Below are positions 8,863-17,942 of a stretch of 64,000 nucleotides of DNA, piece by piece. Origin of the DNA: Sphingomonadales bacterium 12-68-11 (lineage in GTDB: Bacteria > Pseudomonadota > Alphaproteobacteria > Sphingomonadales > Sphingomonadaceae). The notes under the pieces were generated by a model. That model made no database searches, was not told where the DNA came from, and was given only the letters and a program-made list of their open reading frames with translations. Within the stretch, counting starts at the first letter, position 1. Each line of letters begins with the position of its first letter. The stretch is from contig NCCV01000004.1 in NCBI GenBank assembly GCA_002279825.1, positions 62,001 to 126,000 on the forward strand, given 5' to 3'. The translations under genes and the position numbers were made by a program.

Positions 8863-8966
8863 GTGGTCAATTTCAGGACATGCTGTTGCGAAAGGTCCAC
8901 AATGGCAGCACCTGCCGTGTCGCCGCCGGCGCCTGCCCTTTCGTCCGGCTGCATTCGAGCCCGTCT

Positions 8967-10733
8967 TCAGCCGCGCGCGATATAGGCGCGCCAGCCACCA
9001 AGCGCGGTAATGTCTTCCGCCCCGGTCAGCGCGCGAGGTTCGGCGACGAAGCCTTTGACGCTGGTGCCGTCGCCGAGCGTGACCGTGCCGATCGCGAGCG
9101 GTGCGGGCACTTCGACCACGAAGCTGCCGAACGCCGCCACGTCGAGTTCGTAGACCTCGACCTTGATGGGGGCGCCGTCGTCGCTGTGGACCAGGGCCGG
9201 CTTGGGCGGCACGCTGTCCGCCATGGCATAGAGGCGATAGGTCGGTGCGGTTTCGAACGCGCCGACGAACGTCGCGTCCCGCGAAGTGAGCTGCCAGTGC
9301 AGCGGCATGTCCTTGAGATGCGCGCCGACGACGGCCAATTTCACGCGTTCCATGGTTCCCTCCCTGTCGAGTGGCGGTGGCTGCGGCAGGTCGGCTGCCT
9401 CCAGATGGCGTTCCGCGGCGGCGAGCAGGCCGAGGTCGCTGTCGGCAGGGCCGATCAGCGTCACTCCGAAACCGGTGCCGTTCGCCCGCGCGCCGGCGGG
9501 CACGGCAACCGCCGCCATGTCGAGCAGGTTCACGAAATTGGTGTAGAAGCCGAGGTTGCTGTTGAGCGCGATCGGCGCCGCCAGCAACTCGGCCACGCGG
9601 TAAGTGGTGCCGGTGGTCGGGAAGGCAAGCAGATCGACCGCGTCCCACATCCCGTCCGCGTGGCGCTTGAGTTCGGCGAGGCGGTAGATGCCGTTCCACA
9701 GCTCGACCGCGCTCATGTCCGCGCCGGGTTCCACCACACTGCGGACGGTCGCATCGATAGCATCGGAATCGGCGGCGAGCAGCGGGGCGAGGGCGGCGGT
9801 GCGCTCGGCCACCCACGGACCGCCGTAGAGCAGCCGCGCCGCCTCGAGCAGCGGGGCGATGTCGATCTGGACGAGGCTGGCCGTGGCAGAGAGCCCGTCG
9901 AGGGTGCGGTCGTAGAGATATTCGGCCTGGTGATCGCCGAACCACACGCGTTGATCGCGGCGTGGCACCCCGATGCGGTGCGGCCGAACCGGCAGGTCGG
10001 CAAGCGGCTTCGAGAAGGCGTCGGCCGGATCGAAGCCGGCGGCGATGGAATCCACCAGCCTTGCGTCATGCACCGCGTCGGTGAAGACCGTGATGCAATC
10101 GAGCGAGCGGCACGCGGGAACGAGACCGCGTGTGCTCCAGCGGCCCTTGCTGGGCTTGAACCCGACGAGGTGGTTGAAGGCGGCCGGGACCCGCCCCGAT
10201 CCGGCGGTGTCGGTACCGAGCGCGAAGGCGACCAGGCCGGCCGCCACGGCGACCGCCGAGCCCGAGCTCGATCCGCCGCTCACGTAAGCGAGGTTATAGG
10301 CGTTGCGCGGCACCCCGTAAGGGCTGCGGGTGCCGACGAGGCCGGTCGCGAACTGGTCGAGATTGGTCTTGCCCACGCAAATCGCGCCGGCCGCGAGAAG
10401 CCGCTCCACCACGCTTGCCGTCGCATCCGGCCGGTAGGCGAAGGCCGGGCAGGCGGCGGTCGTCTCGAACCCGGCGACGTCGATGTTGTCCTTGACCGCG
10501 AACGGCACGCCGGCGAGCGGCAAGCGTTCGCCGGCCGCGATGCGTGCATCCACCGCGCGCGCCGCCGCGCGCAGGCCGTCGGGATCGATCCGGCTGATCC
10601 AGATCTGCGGCTGAACGCCATCGTAAGCGGCCAGCCGCGCGAGCGTGTCTTCCGCCACGGCCAACGCGCTCGAGATTCCGTTGCCGACGGCCGCGGCGAT
10701 CGCCGAAGCGCTGCGCCGACCCAGGTCGGTCAT
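8967..10733 (-). CDS. atzF: Allophanate hydrolase
   Basis: Hydrolyses allophanate to ammonia and CO2, the last step of urea/guanidine carboxylase pathways. 588 residues, the normal length for a two-domain enzyme. The amidase-signature domain has the catalytic triad Lys81 (AVKDNID), cis-Ser155 (SGGSSSGS) and nucleophile Ser179 (DTAGSGR), with the 74- and 24-residue spacing known from AtzF. A C-terminal domain from about residue 465 (VKLAVVGAHLKDMPLHWQL to ALGGWRAYIARG) is typical of allophanate hydrolases and separates it from plain amidases. The start overlaps the carboxylase stop by four bases. It is the last gene of the operon. Confidence 0.95.
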   Translation of the reverse strand: MTDLGRRSASAIAAAVGNGISSALAVAEDTLARLAAYDGVQPQIWISRIDPDGLRAAARAVDARIAAGERLPLAGVPFAVKDNIDVAGFETTAACPAFAYRPDATASVVERLLAAGAICVGKTNLDQFATGLVGTRSPYGVPRNAYNLAYVSGGSSSGSAVAVAAGLVAFALGTDTAGSGRVPAAFNHLVGFKPSKGRWSTRGLVPACRSLDCITVFTDAVHDARLVDSIAAGFDPADAFSKPLADLPVRPHRIGVPRRDQRVWFGDHQAEYLYDRTLDGLSATASLVQIDIAPLLEAARLLYGGPWVAERTAALAPLLAADSDAIDATVRSVVEPGADMSAVELWNGIYRLAELKRHADGMWDAVDLLAFPTTGTTYRVAELLAAPIALNSNLGFYTNFVNLLDMAAVAVPAGARANGTGFGVTLIGPADSDLGLLAAAERHLEAADLPQPPPLDREGTMERVKLAVVGAHLKDMPLHWQLTSRDATFVGAFETAPTYRLYAMADSVPPKPALVHSDDGAPIKVEVYELDVAAFGSFVVEVPAPLAIGTVTLGDGTSVKGFVAEPRALTGAEDITALGGWRAYIARG

Positions 10734-13700
10734 GAATCGCGCCTTAGCGCCAGCAGCGGCGCGCCCGGCTGCAGCGCCTGGCGTTCCTGGATGTAAAGCG
10801 CGGCGATCGTGCCGCTGCCGGGGCTCTCGAGCGGGCACTCCATCTTCATCGCTTCGATGACCGCGATGGTTTGCCCCGCCTCGACCCGGTCGCCCGGCGC
10901 CACCAACAGTTTCCAGACGCTACCGCCGAACGGTGCTTCCATCAGGTCTGAGCCCTCGGGGACCTCGACGGCCACTGCGGCGCCCGCGCTTCCGTCCAGC
11001 GCGTCGGCCAGATCGGTAACGCGATCGAACTCGCCCGAGCGCTGCCATTCGGCGCGCTCCGCGTCGAACGCGGACTGGCGCTGCGCCTCGAACGTGGCGA
11101 TGGCCTCGGCATTGTCGGCCAGGAACTTGCGGTAGTCAGCGAGCCGGAATTCGGAATGCTCGACTTCGATCGAGCGGCGGCCGTTCGGGAAGTCCCGCCG
11201 CCAGTCGGATAGCTCTTCCGCGCTGACCTTGAAGAAACGGATCTGGTCGAAGAAGCGCAGCAGCCACGGCTTGCCGTCGACGAAGGCATCGGTCTGGCGG
11301 TAAGTGTTCCAGACCTGGATCGTGCGGCCGAACAGTTGGTAGCCGCCGGGCCCCTCCATCCCGTAGATGCACATGTAAGCGCCGCCGATGCCCACCACGT
11401 TGGGCGGGGTCCAGGTGCGGGCGGGGTTGTACTTGGTGGTCACCAGCCGGTGGCGCGGGTCGATCGGTGTGGCCACCGGGGCGCCCAGATAGACATCGCC
11501 GAGGCCGAGCACGAGGTAGCTGGCGTCGAAGATCAGGCCCTCGACCGCGTCGGCATCGGCGAGGCCGTTGATGCGGCGGATGAACTCGATGTTGTCGGGG
11601 CACCAGGGCGCGTCGTCGCGCACGGCGCCCATGTACTTCTCGATCGTCTCGATCGTCGCCGGGTCGCGCCAGCTCAGCGGGAGGTGGACGATCCGCGAAG
11701 GGATCGAGAAATCCTCAAGGTCCCCAAGCCGCTCTTCGGCCGCGATCAGCGCCGCGAGCGCGCCCCGCTGATCGAGCGTCTCGCCGTCGAAATGGAGTTG
11801 GAGCGAGCGGATGCCGGGCACGATGTCGATCACGCCGGGCAGCGCCTGGTGTTCGAGCTCGGTCATCAGCGCGTGGACGCGGATGCGCAGTTCGAGGTCG
11901 AGCACGATCGGGCCGTATTCGACCAGGATGTTGCGATCGCCCTGCTGGCGATAGACCGTCAGCGGCCGCACGCCTTTTGCGGGGATGTGCGCGAGCACCG
12001 GCGAGAGCCGGCCGATGTCGTGGGAGCGCTCGTCGTGCTGGAACAGGTCGCCGATCAGTCCGAGCGGCGCATGGTCGGCCGCGACCGCGTCGCCGATGGC
12101 GACCGGCACGAACCGCAGCCGATCGCCGGGCGCGAGCTGGCCGATCTTCCAGCGGTCCGCCGCGATGACGGTGAACGGACACACGAAGCCGCCGAGCGAG
12201 GGGCCGTCGGGGCCGAGGATGATCGGCATGTCGCCGGTGAAGTCGACCGCGCCGATGGCATAGGGATTGTCGTGGATGTTCGAGGGATGCAGACCGGCCT
12301 CGCCGCCATCGGTCCGCGCCCATTGCGGCTTGGGGCCGATCAGGCGAACGCCCGTACGGTTGCTGTTGTAGTGGACCTGCCAGTCGGCCTCGAGGAACGT
12401 GCGGATGTCCGCGTCGGTGAAGAAATCCGGCGCGCCGTGCGGGCCGTAGAGCACACGTAGAGTCCAGCTCTGCGCGAAGTCCGGCATTGGCAGCGAGAAG
12501 CTCGGCGTCGGCACATCGCCCGCGGCGAGATGCAGCGTATCGCCGGCTAGCAGCCGGCGCGCCGCGTGGCCGCCGAACTGGCCAAGCTCAAAGGTGCTGC
12601 GGCTGCCGAGATAGGCGGCGATGTCGAGCCCGCCCGCGAACAGGATGTAGCCCCGCATTCCGCCGCCCGCGACGCGGCCGAGCGCCAACGTCTGGCCGGC
12701 CGCGACCTCGATCGGCTTGCCGCGCGCGATCGGCGCGTCGTCGAGCCGTGCGCCGAAATCGGCACCGGTCAGGCATATGCGAGCGGGCGCGTTGAACACG
12801 AGAGTGGGCCCGCTGGCAGTCACTTCCAGTCCGGCCGCGCCTTCGGGATTGCCGAGCAGGCGGTTGCCGATCCTGAACGAGTGATCGTCCATCGGGCCCG
12901 ACGGCGGCACGCCGATCGCCCACAACCCCTGGCGGCCCGGCCAGTCCTGCACGGTGGTCGCGGTGCCGCCGGCGATCACACGGATGCTGCGCGGATGATA
13001 GGCGATGCTGTCGAGCATGCGGGTCGAAACCGTGCCCGCGACGAACGCTTCGGTCCGCACTACCTCGCGCAGCCAGCGCAAGTTGGTTTCGATGCCGTCG
13101 ATCCGGCTCTGGTCGAGCGCGTCCTGCATCGCCGCGATCGCCGCGTCGCGGCTGGGCGCGTGGACGATCAGCTTGGCCAGCATGGGATCGTACCAGGCGC
13201 TGACCGTGCTCCCGGCCATGCACCAGGTTTCGGCGCGGACCCCATCGGGGAAGCTCACGGCGGTCAGCGTGCCGGTCGTCGGCCGGTAGTCGAGCGCCGG
13301 ATCCTCGGCGTAGAGGCGCACCTGCACCGAATGGCCGCGCGGCGTGGGCGGATCGCCGGCCAGGAACGCGAAGTCCCCGGCGCCGCCGCGGATCATCCAT
13401 TCGACGAGGTCGATCCCCAAGACCTCTTCGGTCACGCCATGCTCGACCTGGAGCCGGGTATTCATCTCGAGGAAGAAGAACTCCTGCCGCTCGGCATCGA
13501 ACAGGAACTCGACCGTGCCGGCCGAGCGGTAGCGCGCGGCTTCGCCGAGGCGCACGGCAGCGGCGATCAGTTCGCCCCGGACCGAGTCCGAAAGCAGCGG
13601 CGCCGGTGCTTCCTCGACCACCTTCTGGTTGCGCCGCTGGAGCGAGCAGTCGCGCTCGCCGAGCGGCATGACGCGGCCTTCGCCGTCGCCGAAGATCTGC

Positions 13701-14332
13701 ACTTCGATGTGCCGGGCGCGGCGCACGTAGCGCTCGAGGAACACCCCGGCGTCGCCGAAATTGCCTTTGCCGAGCCGCGCCACGCCTGCGAAGCCTTCGC
13801 GCACGGTGGCCTCGTCCTCGCAGATGCGCATCCCGATCCCGCCGCCGCCCGCGGTGGCCTTGAGAATGACCGGGAAGCCGATCTCGCGCGCGGCGATCAC
13901 GGCTTCCTCTTCGTCGGTCAGCAGGTCGGTCCCGGGCGCGAGCGGGAGGCCGTGCTCGGATGCCAGCGCGCGGGCGGTGTGCTTGAGGCCGAACGTGCGG
14001 ATGTTCTCGGGCGTCGGCCCGATGAACACCAATCCGGCCGCCGCGCAGGCTTCGGCGAATTCGGCGTTCTCGGCCAGGAAGCCATAGCCCGGATGGATCG
14101 CGCCTGCGCCCGTTTCGCGTGCGGCCCGCAGGATCGCGGCGACATCGAGATAGCTCTCGGCAGCCGGGGCCGGGCCGATGCAAACCGCCACGTCGGCTTG
14201 CGCGACATGGAGCGAGCCCGCGTCCGCCTCCGAATAGACCGCCACCGAACGCAGCCCCATGCGGCGCAGCGTGCGGATGATCCGGGTGGCGATGGCGCCC
14301 CGGTTCGCGACCAGGACGGTGTCGAAGCTCAT
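10730..14332 (-). CDS. Biotin-dependent urea/guanidine carboxylase
   Basis: 1200-residue single-chain carboxylase that uses ATP and bicarbonate to carboxylate urea or guanidine. Biotin carboxylase occupies about residues 1-450, with the ATP-grasp glycine loop AGGGGIGM (161-168) and the EMNTRLQVEH motif. The carboxyltransferase halves follow: the AHS2-type domain from about 480 and the AHS1-type domain from about 770. A biotinyl domain ends the protein, with AMKM and biotin Lys at 1163. It is annotated as urea carboxylase by family, but the operon also encodes both DUF1989 proteins, which form carboxyguanidine deiminase in characterised systems, so guanidine is the likelier substrate (inference). 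The start overlaps the upstream gene by four bases. Confidence 0.93.
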   Translation of the reverse strand: MSFDTVLVANRGAIATRIIRTLRRMGLRSVAVYSEADAGSLHVAQADVAVCIGPAPAAESYLDVAAILRAARETGAGAIHPGYGFLAENAEFAEACAAAGLVFIGPTPENIRTFGLKHTARALASEHGLPLAPGTDLLTDEEEAVIAAREIGFPVILKATAGGGGIGMRICEDEATVREGFAGVARLGKGNFGDAGVFLERYVRRARHIEVQIFGDGEGRVMPLGERDCSLQRRNQKVVEEAPAPLLSDSVRGELIAAAVRLGEAARYRSAGTVEFLFDAERQEFFFLEMNTRLQVEHGVTEEVLGIDLVEWMIRGGAGDFAFLAGDPPTPRGHSVQVRLYAEDPALDYRPTTGTLTAVSFPDGVRAETWCMAGSTVSAWYDPMLAKLIVHAPSRDAAIAAMQDALDQSRIDGIETNLRWLREVVRTEAFVAGTVSTRMLDSIAYHPRSIRVIAGGTATTVQDWPGRQGLWAIGVPPSGPMDDHSFRIGNRLLGNPEGAAGLEVTASGPTLVFNAPARICLTGADFGARLDDAPIARGKPIEVAAGQTLALGRVAGGGMRGYILFAGGLDIAAYLGSRSTFELGQFGGHAARRLLAGDTLHLAAGDVPTPSFSLPMPDFAQSWTLRVLYGPHGAPDFFTDADIRTFLEADWQVHYNSNRTGVRLIGPKPQWARTDGGEAGLHPSNIHDNPYAIGAVDFTGDMPIILGPDGPSLGGFVCPFTVIAADRWKIGQLAPGDRLRFVPVAIGDAVAADHAPLGLIGDLFQHDERSHDIGRLSPVLAHIPAKGVRPLTVYRQQGDRNILVEYGPIVLDLELRIRVHALMTELEHQALPGVIDIVPGIRSLQLHFDGETLDQRGALAALIAAEERLGDLEDFSIPSRIVHLPLSWRDPATIETIEKYMGAVRDDAPWCPDNIEFIRRINGLADADAVEGLIFDASYLVLGLGDVYLGAPVATPIDPRHRLVTTKYNPARTWTPPNVVGIGGAYMCIYGMEGPGGYQLFGRTIQVWNTYRQTDAFVDGKPWLLRFFDQIRFFKVSAEELSDWRRDFPNGRRSIEVEHSEFRLADYRKFLADNAEAIATFEAQRQSAFDAERAEWQRSGEFDRVTDLADALDGSAGAAVAVEVPEGSDLMEAPFGGSVWKLLVAPGDRVEAGQTIAVIEAMKMECPLESPGSGTIAALYIQERQALQPGAPLLALRRDS

Positions 14333-14964
14333 GCGCTGACGATCATTCGCACCGGGGTCGGATTGAAAGCGTTGCACGGGTTGTTGATCTGCGGGCAATT
14401 CGACACCACCACCACGACGTCCATCTCGGCGCGCAAATCGACCGTCAGCCCCGGTGCCGAGATGCCGTCGACGATACCGAGCGCGCCATCGGGTTCGACC
14501 GGCACGTTCATGAAAAAGTTGATGTTGGACACGATGTCGCGCTTGCCGCGGCCCTGGGTGAGATTGGCCTCGAGGAAGTTGTCGACGCAGGCGTGTTGTG
14601 CCTTGGTGTGGTGGCCGTAGCGCAGGGTGTTGGATTCGCACGAACAGGCGCCGCCGATGGTGTCGTGATAATCGACCGCACTGGCGACGATGGTCATCAT
14701 CGCGCGCCCCTCGTTGGAGCGCAGCACGGTACCTTCGCGCAGAAACAGGTTGCCCTGCGCCGCGACGGTGTCCTGCGCGCTGTAGCGCTCGGCATCGTCG
14801 GCAGCCGAATAGAGCAGGAAATCGACCGCCTGATTGCCTTCGAGATCGACGATCCGCAGCGTCTGCCCGGCGGCGACATGATGCAGCCACGGCGCGCGCG
14901 CGGGCACCACCTCGTCATGGACGATCGGGCCGGCCAGGCCGGCGATATACGGGTCGGTGCTCAC
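14329..14964 (-). CDS. DUF1989 protein, urea-carboxylase-associated family 1 (probable carboxyguanidine deiminase subunit)
   Basis: 211 residues, GTG start. Members of this family pair with a second DUF1989 protein to form carboxyguanidine deiminase, which converts carboxyguanidine to allophanate (known from the guanidine-degradation literature, CgdAB). Visible conserved elements are the Cys-rich GGACSCESNTLRYG, the His-rich YGHHTKAQHAC and SNCPQINNPCN; the cysteines and histidines are likely metal ligands. It lies 19 bases after the second DUF1989 gene and overlaps the carboxylase by four bases. Which subunit letter applies was not decided. Confidence 0.88.
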   Translation of the reverse strand: MSTDPYIAGLAGPIVHDEVVPARAPWLHHVAAGQTLRIVDLEGNQAVDFLLYSAADDAERYSAQDTVAAQGNLFLREGTVLRSNEGRAMMTIVASAVDYHDTIGGACSCESNTLRYGHHTKAQHACVDNFLEANLTQGRGKRDIVSNINFFMNVPVEPDGALGIVDGISAPGLTVDLRAEMDVVVVVSNCPQINNPCNAFNPTPVRMIVSA

Positions 14965-14983
14965 TGCGCCCCTGTCTTCCCAG

Positions 14984-15808
14984 TTAACGACGGAAATAGT
15001 CTTCGACGTTTTCGAAGGCGCGCAGGCCCTCCGGCGTCGCGGTGCGCACAGGGTCGTCCGCCGGCGTCGGCGGGCCGCGCCAAGCCGTCGCCCGGAGCGG
15101 CGTCACTGTCCAGGCTTCGCGCGGGTCGAGCACGTGCGGGCAATTGGCGAGCACGACGATCGCATCCATCTCGGCGCGCAAGATCACCGTGCGGCCGGCG
15201 TCGTACGGACCGACCAGCGGGGTGATCGCGCCGTCAGTTTCGATCCGCGTGCCTTTGAACAAGTTGATGCACGGGTGAACGTCGCGGCGCTGCAGCCCGT
15301 GCTTGGCGGCCCCGAGCAGCAGCCGGTCGCGGCCGTTGGGGAAGGGGCCGCTGTTGCGCCCTTCGCCGTACTTCGCCCGATTGCTTGCGGAGTTGGAGGC
15401 GCCGCAAAACGCGTCGTGCGTGCCCGCGCCATCTTCCAGGATGCTCATCAGCACGCGGCCCATGTCGGACAGCAGCAGCTTGCCCGCGCCGAGGTAGGCG
15501 TTCCACTGCACTTTGACCGTGTCCGCCACGTTGAGCCGTTCGCTCGGCAGCTCGGCGTTGAAGATCAGCAGCGAGGCGCAGGCATCGCCGTACAGGTCGA
15601 TCAGCCGCAGCCGCGACCCGCGCGCGAGGCGGCGGCTGGCATAGCCGCCCGCCGCGATCGTCTCCTCCCACAGTAGGTCGTCGCCCGAAACGCCGTCCGG
15701 CAGATCGGCGGCGACCGGCGGCAGGACCGGCATCGCCTCGACCACCGTCCCCGCCATGCCGCGGGCATGCTCGCGCGCGGCGAGCGGATCCGCGAGCGCT
15801 GCCGTCAT
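14984..15808 (-). CDS. DUF1989 protein, urea-carboxylase-associated family 2 (probable carboxyguanidine deiminase subunit)
   Basis: 274 residues, longer than its DUF1989 partner because of an extra N-terminal region of about 40 residues. Conserved motifs include AFCGASNSASNRAKYG, HPCINLFKG and LANCPHVLDP, equivalent to the Cys/His motifs of the partner. With the adjacent family 1 protein it is expected to deaminate carboxyguanidine to allophanate. Its start overlaps the NikR-like regulator stop by four bases (ATGA), so regulator and enzymes are translated as a unit. Confidence 0.88.
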   Translation of the reverse strand: MTAALADPLAAREHARGMAGTVVEAMPVLPPVAADLPDGVSGDDLLWEETIAAGGYASRRLARGSRLRLIDLYGDACASLLIFNAELPSERLNVADTVKVQWNAYLGAGKLLLSDMGRVLMSILEDGAGTHDAFCGASNSASNRAKYGEGRNSGPFPNGRDRLLLGAAKHGLQRRDVHPCINLFKGTRIETDGAITPLVGPYDAGRTVILRAEMDAIVVLANCPHVLDPREAWTVTPLRATAWRGPPTPADDPVRTATPEGLRAFENVEDYFRR

Positions 15809-16311
15809 GCGGCGAGGCCTTTGCTGTTGGGGCCCTTGGCCAGCTCCGCTTCGGCCTTGTCGAGATCGTCCTGCTCGTGAAGCGGGGGCAGCAACGCGGT
15901 GGTGGTGACGAGCTGGAGCTGATGCACCCCGCGAATGCCGCGCAGCGCGTCGCACAGTTCCTTGAGGCGCATCGCCGGGCCCTGCACCAGCAGCACTTCG
16001 AGCGACTGATCATCCTCGAGGAACACGTGCTGCGAGGAGATCACTTCCTTGAGGTAATCGACCTGCGTTTCGGCCAGCTGCTGGCGCACGCGGCCGCGAT
16101 TTCCCCGGTAAACCAGCGTGATCGTGCCGGCGAGCATGTCTTCCGGCCGGGTCAGCGCCTCGTGCTCGGCCAGCGCGTGGCGAATCAGTTCGGCAATGAG
16201 CTGCGAGCGCGAGGGCAGCCCCCGTTCCTCGACCATCATGTCGAGTTGACGGAACAGCTCGGCGGGGAGGCTCATGCTCAGCCTCGCGAGGCTGGTGGGA
16301 TCGGTGCTCAT
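15805..16311 (-). CDS. NikR-like ribbon-helix-helix regulator without the canonical nickel site
   Basis: 168 residues. The N-terminal ribbon-helix-helix (LARLSMSLPAELFRQLDMMVEERGLPSRSQLIAELIR) is followed by an ACT-like ligand domain as in NikR. An ungapped alignment to E. coli NikR through TQ...LEV puts Phe at the His89 position and Ser at the Cys95 position, and no His cluster matches the STQHHHHD region. Only the His87-equivalent is kept. Nickel sensing as in NikR is therefore doubtful, and a pathway ligand is more likely (inference). A GAGAGGA ribosome-binding site precedes the ATG. Two operator-like repeats with identical spacing lie upstream of this gene and of the operon. Confidence 0.88.
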   Translation of the reverse strand: MSTDPTSLARLSMSLPAELFRQLDMMVEERGLPSRSQLIAELIRHALAEHEALTRPEDMLAGTITLVYRGNRGRVRQQLAETQVDYLKEVISSQHVFLEDDQSLEVLLVQGPAMRLKELCDALRGIRGVHQLQLVTTTALLPPLHEQDDLDKAEAELAKGPNSKGLAA

Positions 16312-16323
16312 GGGCGAGTCCTC

Positions 16324-17100
16324 TCAATTATTATCAACGGTGTCAATCGTAATACCGCCAGTGGAGGCGGCCGAAGCCCGTTTGCTGAGAGGCAGATCAT
16401 ATACCACCGTGGCGCCGAACCTATGGGGCGCGTGCGGATCGTGGCGACGTTTATCCAGAGTCAGCACGCGCGTCCCGAGCGAGAACGCTTCGCGGATATC
16501 ATGCGTGACCATTATGACAGTCAGCGCATACTCGTTCCACAAGCGCGTGATGAGGGTGTGCATGTCTTGCCGGATGCCCGGATCGAGCGCGCCGAACGGT
16601 TCGTCGAGAAGCAGGATGCGCGGGCGCTTGACCAGCGCCTGCGCGATCGCGAGCCGCTGTTGCATCCCGCCCGACATTTGCGCGGGGTAAAGGTCGGCGC
16701 TGTCGCCGAGCCCCACCGCCGCGAGCATCTCGCGCGCTTCGGCAACGGCCGCGCGCCGCCGCGCGCCGAACAGCCGGGCGGAGAACGGCGCCTGTTCGCA
16801 CTCGAGACCGAACAGCGTGTTGCCCAGCGCGGTCAGGTGCGGGAACACCGAATAGCGCTGGAACACCACCCCGCGATCGGGCCCGCATTCGGGCGTCAGC
16901 GGCTCACCGTCGAGCAGCATCGCGCCGCGCGTCGGCGCTTCCTGGCCCAGCACGATCCGCAGCAGGCTGCTCTTGCCCGCGCCCGACGGCCCGATGATCG
17001 ACACGAAAGATCCCGCCGCGATGTCGAGATTCACGCGCTCGAGCACGATCTTCTCGCCGTACTCGACCCACACGTTCTGCAGGCTCAGCAGCGCGCTCAA
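16324..17100 (-). CDS. ABC transporter ATP-binding protein (NitT/TauT type)
   Basis: 258-residue ATPase energising uptake through the adjacent permease. Walker A is GPSGAGKSS, the signature is MSGGMQQRLAIAQAL and Walker B is ILLLDEPFGALDP, followed by the H-loop VTHDI. The start chosen is TTG at 17100, in a TTGA overlap with the permease stop; no ATG or GTG precedes the conserved LQNVWVEYG strand in a comparable place. The 3' end overlaps the second NikR-type inverted repeat. The substrate is probably guanidine or urea, given the catabolic genes downstream. Confidence 0.9.
   Translation of the reverse strand: MSALLSLQNVWVEYGEKIVLERVNLDIAAGSFVSIIGPSGAGKSSLLRIVLGQEAPTRGAMLLDGEPLTPECGPDRGVVFQRYSVFPHLTALGNTLFGLECEQAPFSARLFGARRRAAVAEAREMLAAVGLGDSADLYPAQMSGGMQQRLAIAQALVKRPRILLLDEPFGALDPGIRQDMHTLITRLWNEYALTVIMVTHDIREAFSLGTRVLTLDKRRHDPHAPHRFGATVVYDLPLSKRASAASTGGITIDTVDNN
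16329..16354. promoter_or_regulatory. Putative operator TATTAT-N14-GTAATA upstream of nikR-like gene
   Basis: Inverted repeat with 5 of 6 arm positions matching and a 14-base spacer, identical in layout to the site at 19090-19115. It lies 18 bases upstream of the regulator start and overlaps the end of the ATPase gene, consistent with local autoregulation. Confidence 0.65.
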
Positions 17101-17912
17101 TGCGCCGCTCCGTGCGCCCAAGGGAACAGCCGGCGGCTCGACCGGACGAGCAGGATGTCCATCGCCACCGCGAGCAGCGCGATCCAGGCGACGTAAGGCA
17201 GGATGATCTCCATCGAGAGATAGCGGCGGACCAGGAAGATCCGGTAACCGAGGCCGATGTCCGAAGCGATCGCCTCGGCCGAGATCAGGAACACCCACGC
17301 CGGGCCGAGCGAGAGACGCACCGCCTGGATCAGGCGCGGCATCGCCTGCGGCAGCGCCACCCGCAGCATCAATTGCCAACTGCTCGCGCCGAGCGTCTGG
17401 GCCTTGGCAATCTGTTCCTGGGGCAGGGCGGAGACATGCGCGGCGATGTCGCGAATCATGAAGGGGGCGATGCCGATCACGATCAGCGCGACTTTGGACG
17501 TCTCGCCGAGCCCGAAGGCGATAAACAGGATCGGCAGCAGCGCGATCGGCGGAATCACCGCGATCCCCGTCACCAGCGGCCCGAAGGTCGCGCGCACCGG
17601 GGGCAGGGCGCCGAGCACGAGGCCGACAAGGAGCGCCGACAGCGTCGAGATGCCCAGGCCCAGCCCGAGCCGCTGCAGGCTGGCGAACGTGTCCGCCCAG
17701 AACAGCAGGCGGCCGGAGAGCTGGTCGGGTTCGAACAGCAGCCGCGCCATCGCCTCGGCCATCGCGCCGGGGATCGGGAAGATCTTGTCGTTCGGGTTGG
17801 CCGCGTGCCGGCTGGCCGCGATCACGAGGTAGGTCAGCGCCAACGCGAGCAGAGGGATGGCGCCGAGCAGGATCCCCTGACGCCGCCGGATGCGCCGATT
17901 TACCCAGCGCAT
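17097..17912 (-). CDS. ABC transporter permease (NitT/TauT type)
   Basis: 271-residue integral membrane protein with an N-terminal membrane helix (GILLGAIPLLALALTYLVIAA) and further helices, including SALLVGLVLGALP and VTGIAVIPPIALLPILFIAFG. The cytoplasmic EAA-like loop (AQTLGASSWQLMLRVALPQAMPRL) couples to the ATPase. It belongs with the taurine/nitrate/sulfonate permeases. It starts 30 bases after the binding-protein gene and overlaps the ATPase start. The likely cargo is guanidine or urea by operon context. Confidence 0.92.
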   Translation of the reverse strand: MRWVNRRIRRRQGILLGAIPLLALALTYLVIAASRHAANPNDKIFPIPGAMAEAMARLLFEPDQLSGRLLFWADTFASLQRLGLGLGISTLSALLVGLVLGALPPVRATFGPLVTGIAVIPPIALLPILFIAFGLGETSKVALIVIGIAPFMIRDIAAHVSALPQEQIAKAQTLGASSWQLMLRVALPQAMPRLIQAVRLSLGPAWVFLISAEAIASDIGLGYRIFLVRRYLSMEIILPYVAWIALLAVAMDILLVRSSRRLFPWAHGAAH

Positions 17913-17942
17913 GCGGCGCTGCCTCCGCTAACCGTCAGCCGC

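Noticed and set aside
8544..10796. 750-codon plus-strand open frame antisense to allophanate hydrolase
   Set aside because: Low-complexity composition; the opposite strand encodes the complete amidase triad and C-terminal domain.
12566..14620. 684-codon plus-strand open frame antisense to the carboxylase
   Set aside because: A shadow of a verified biotin-dependent carboxylase; no motif, no ribosome-binding site.
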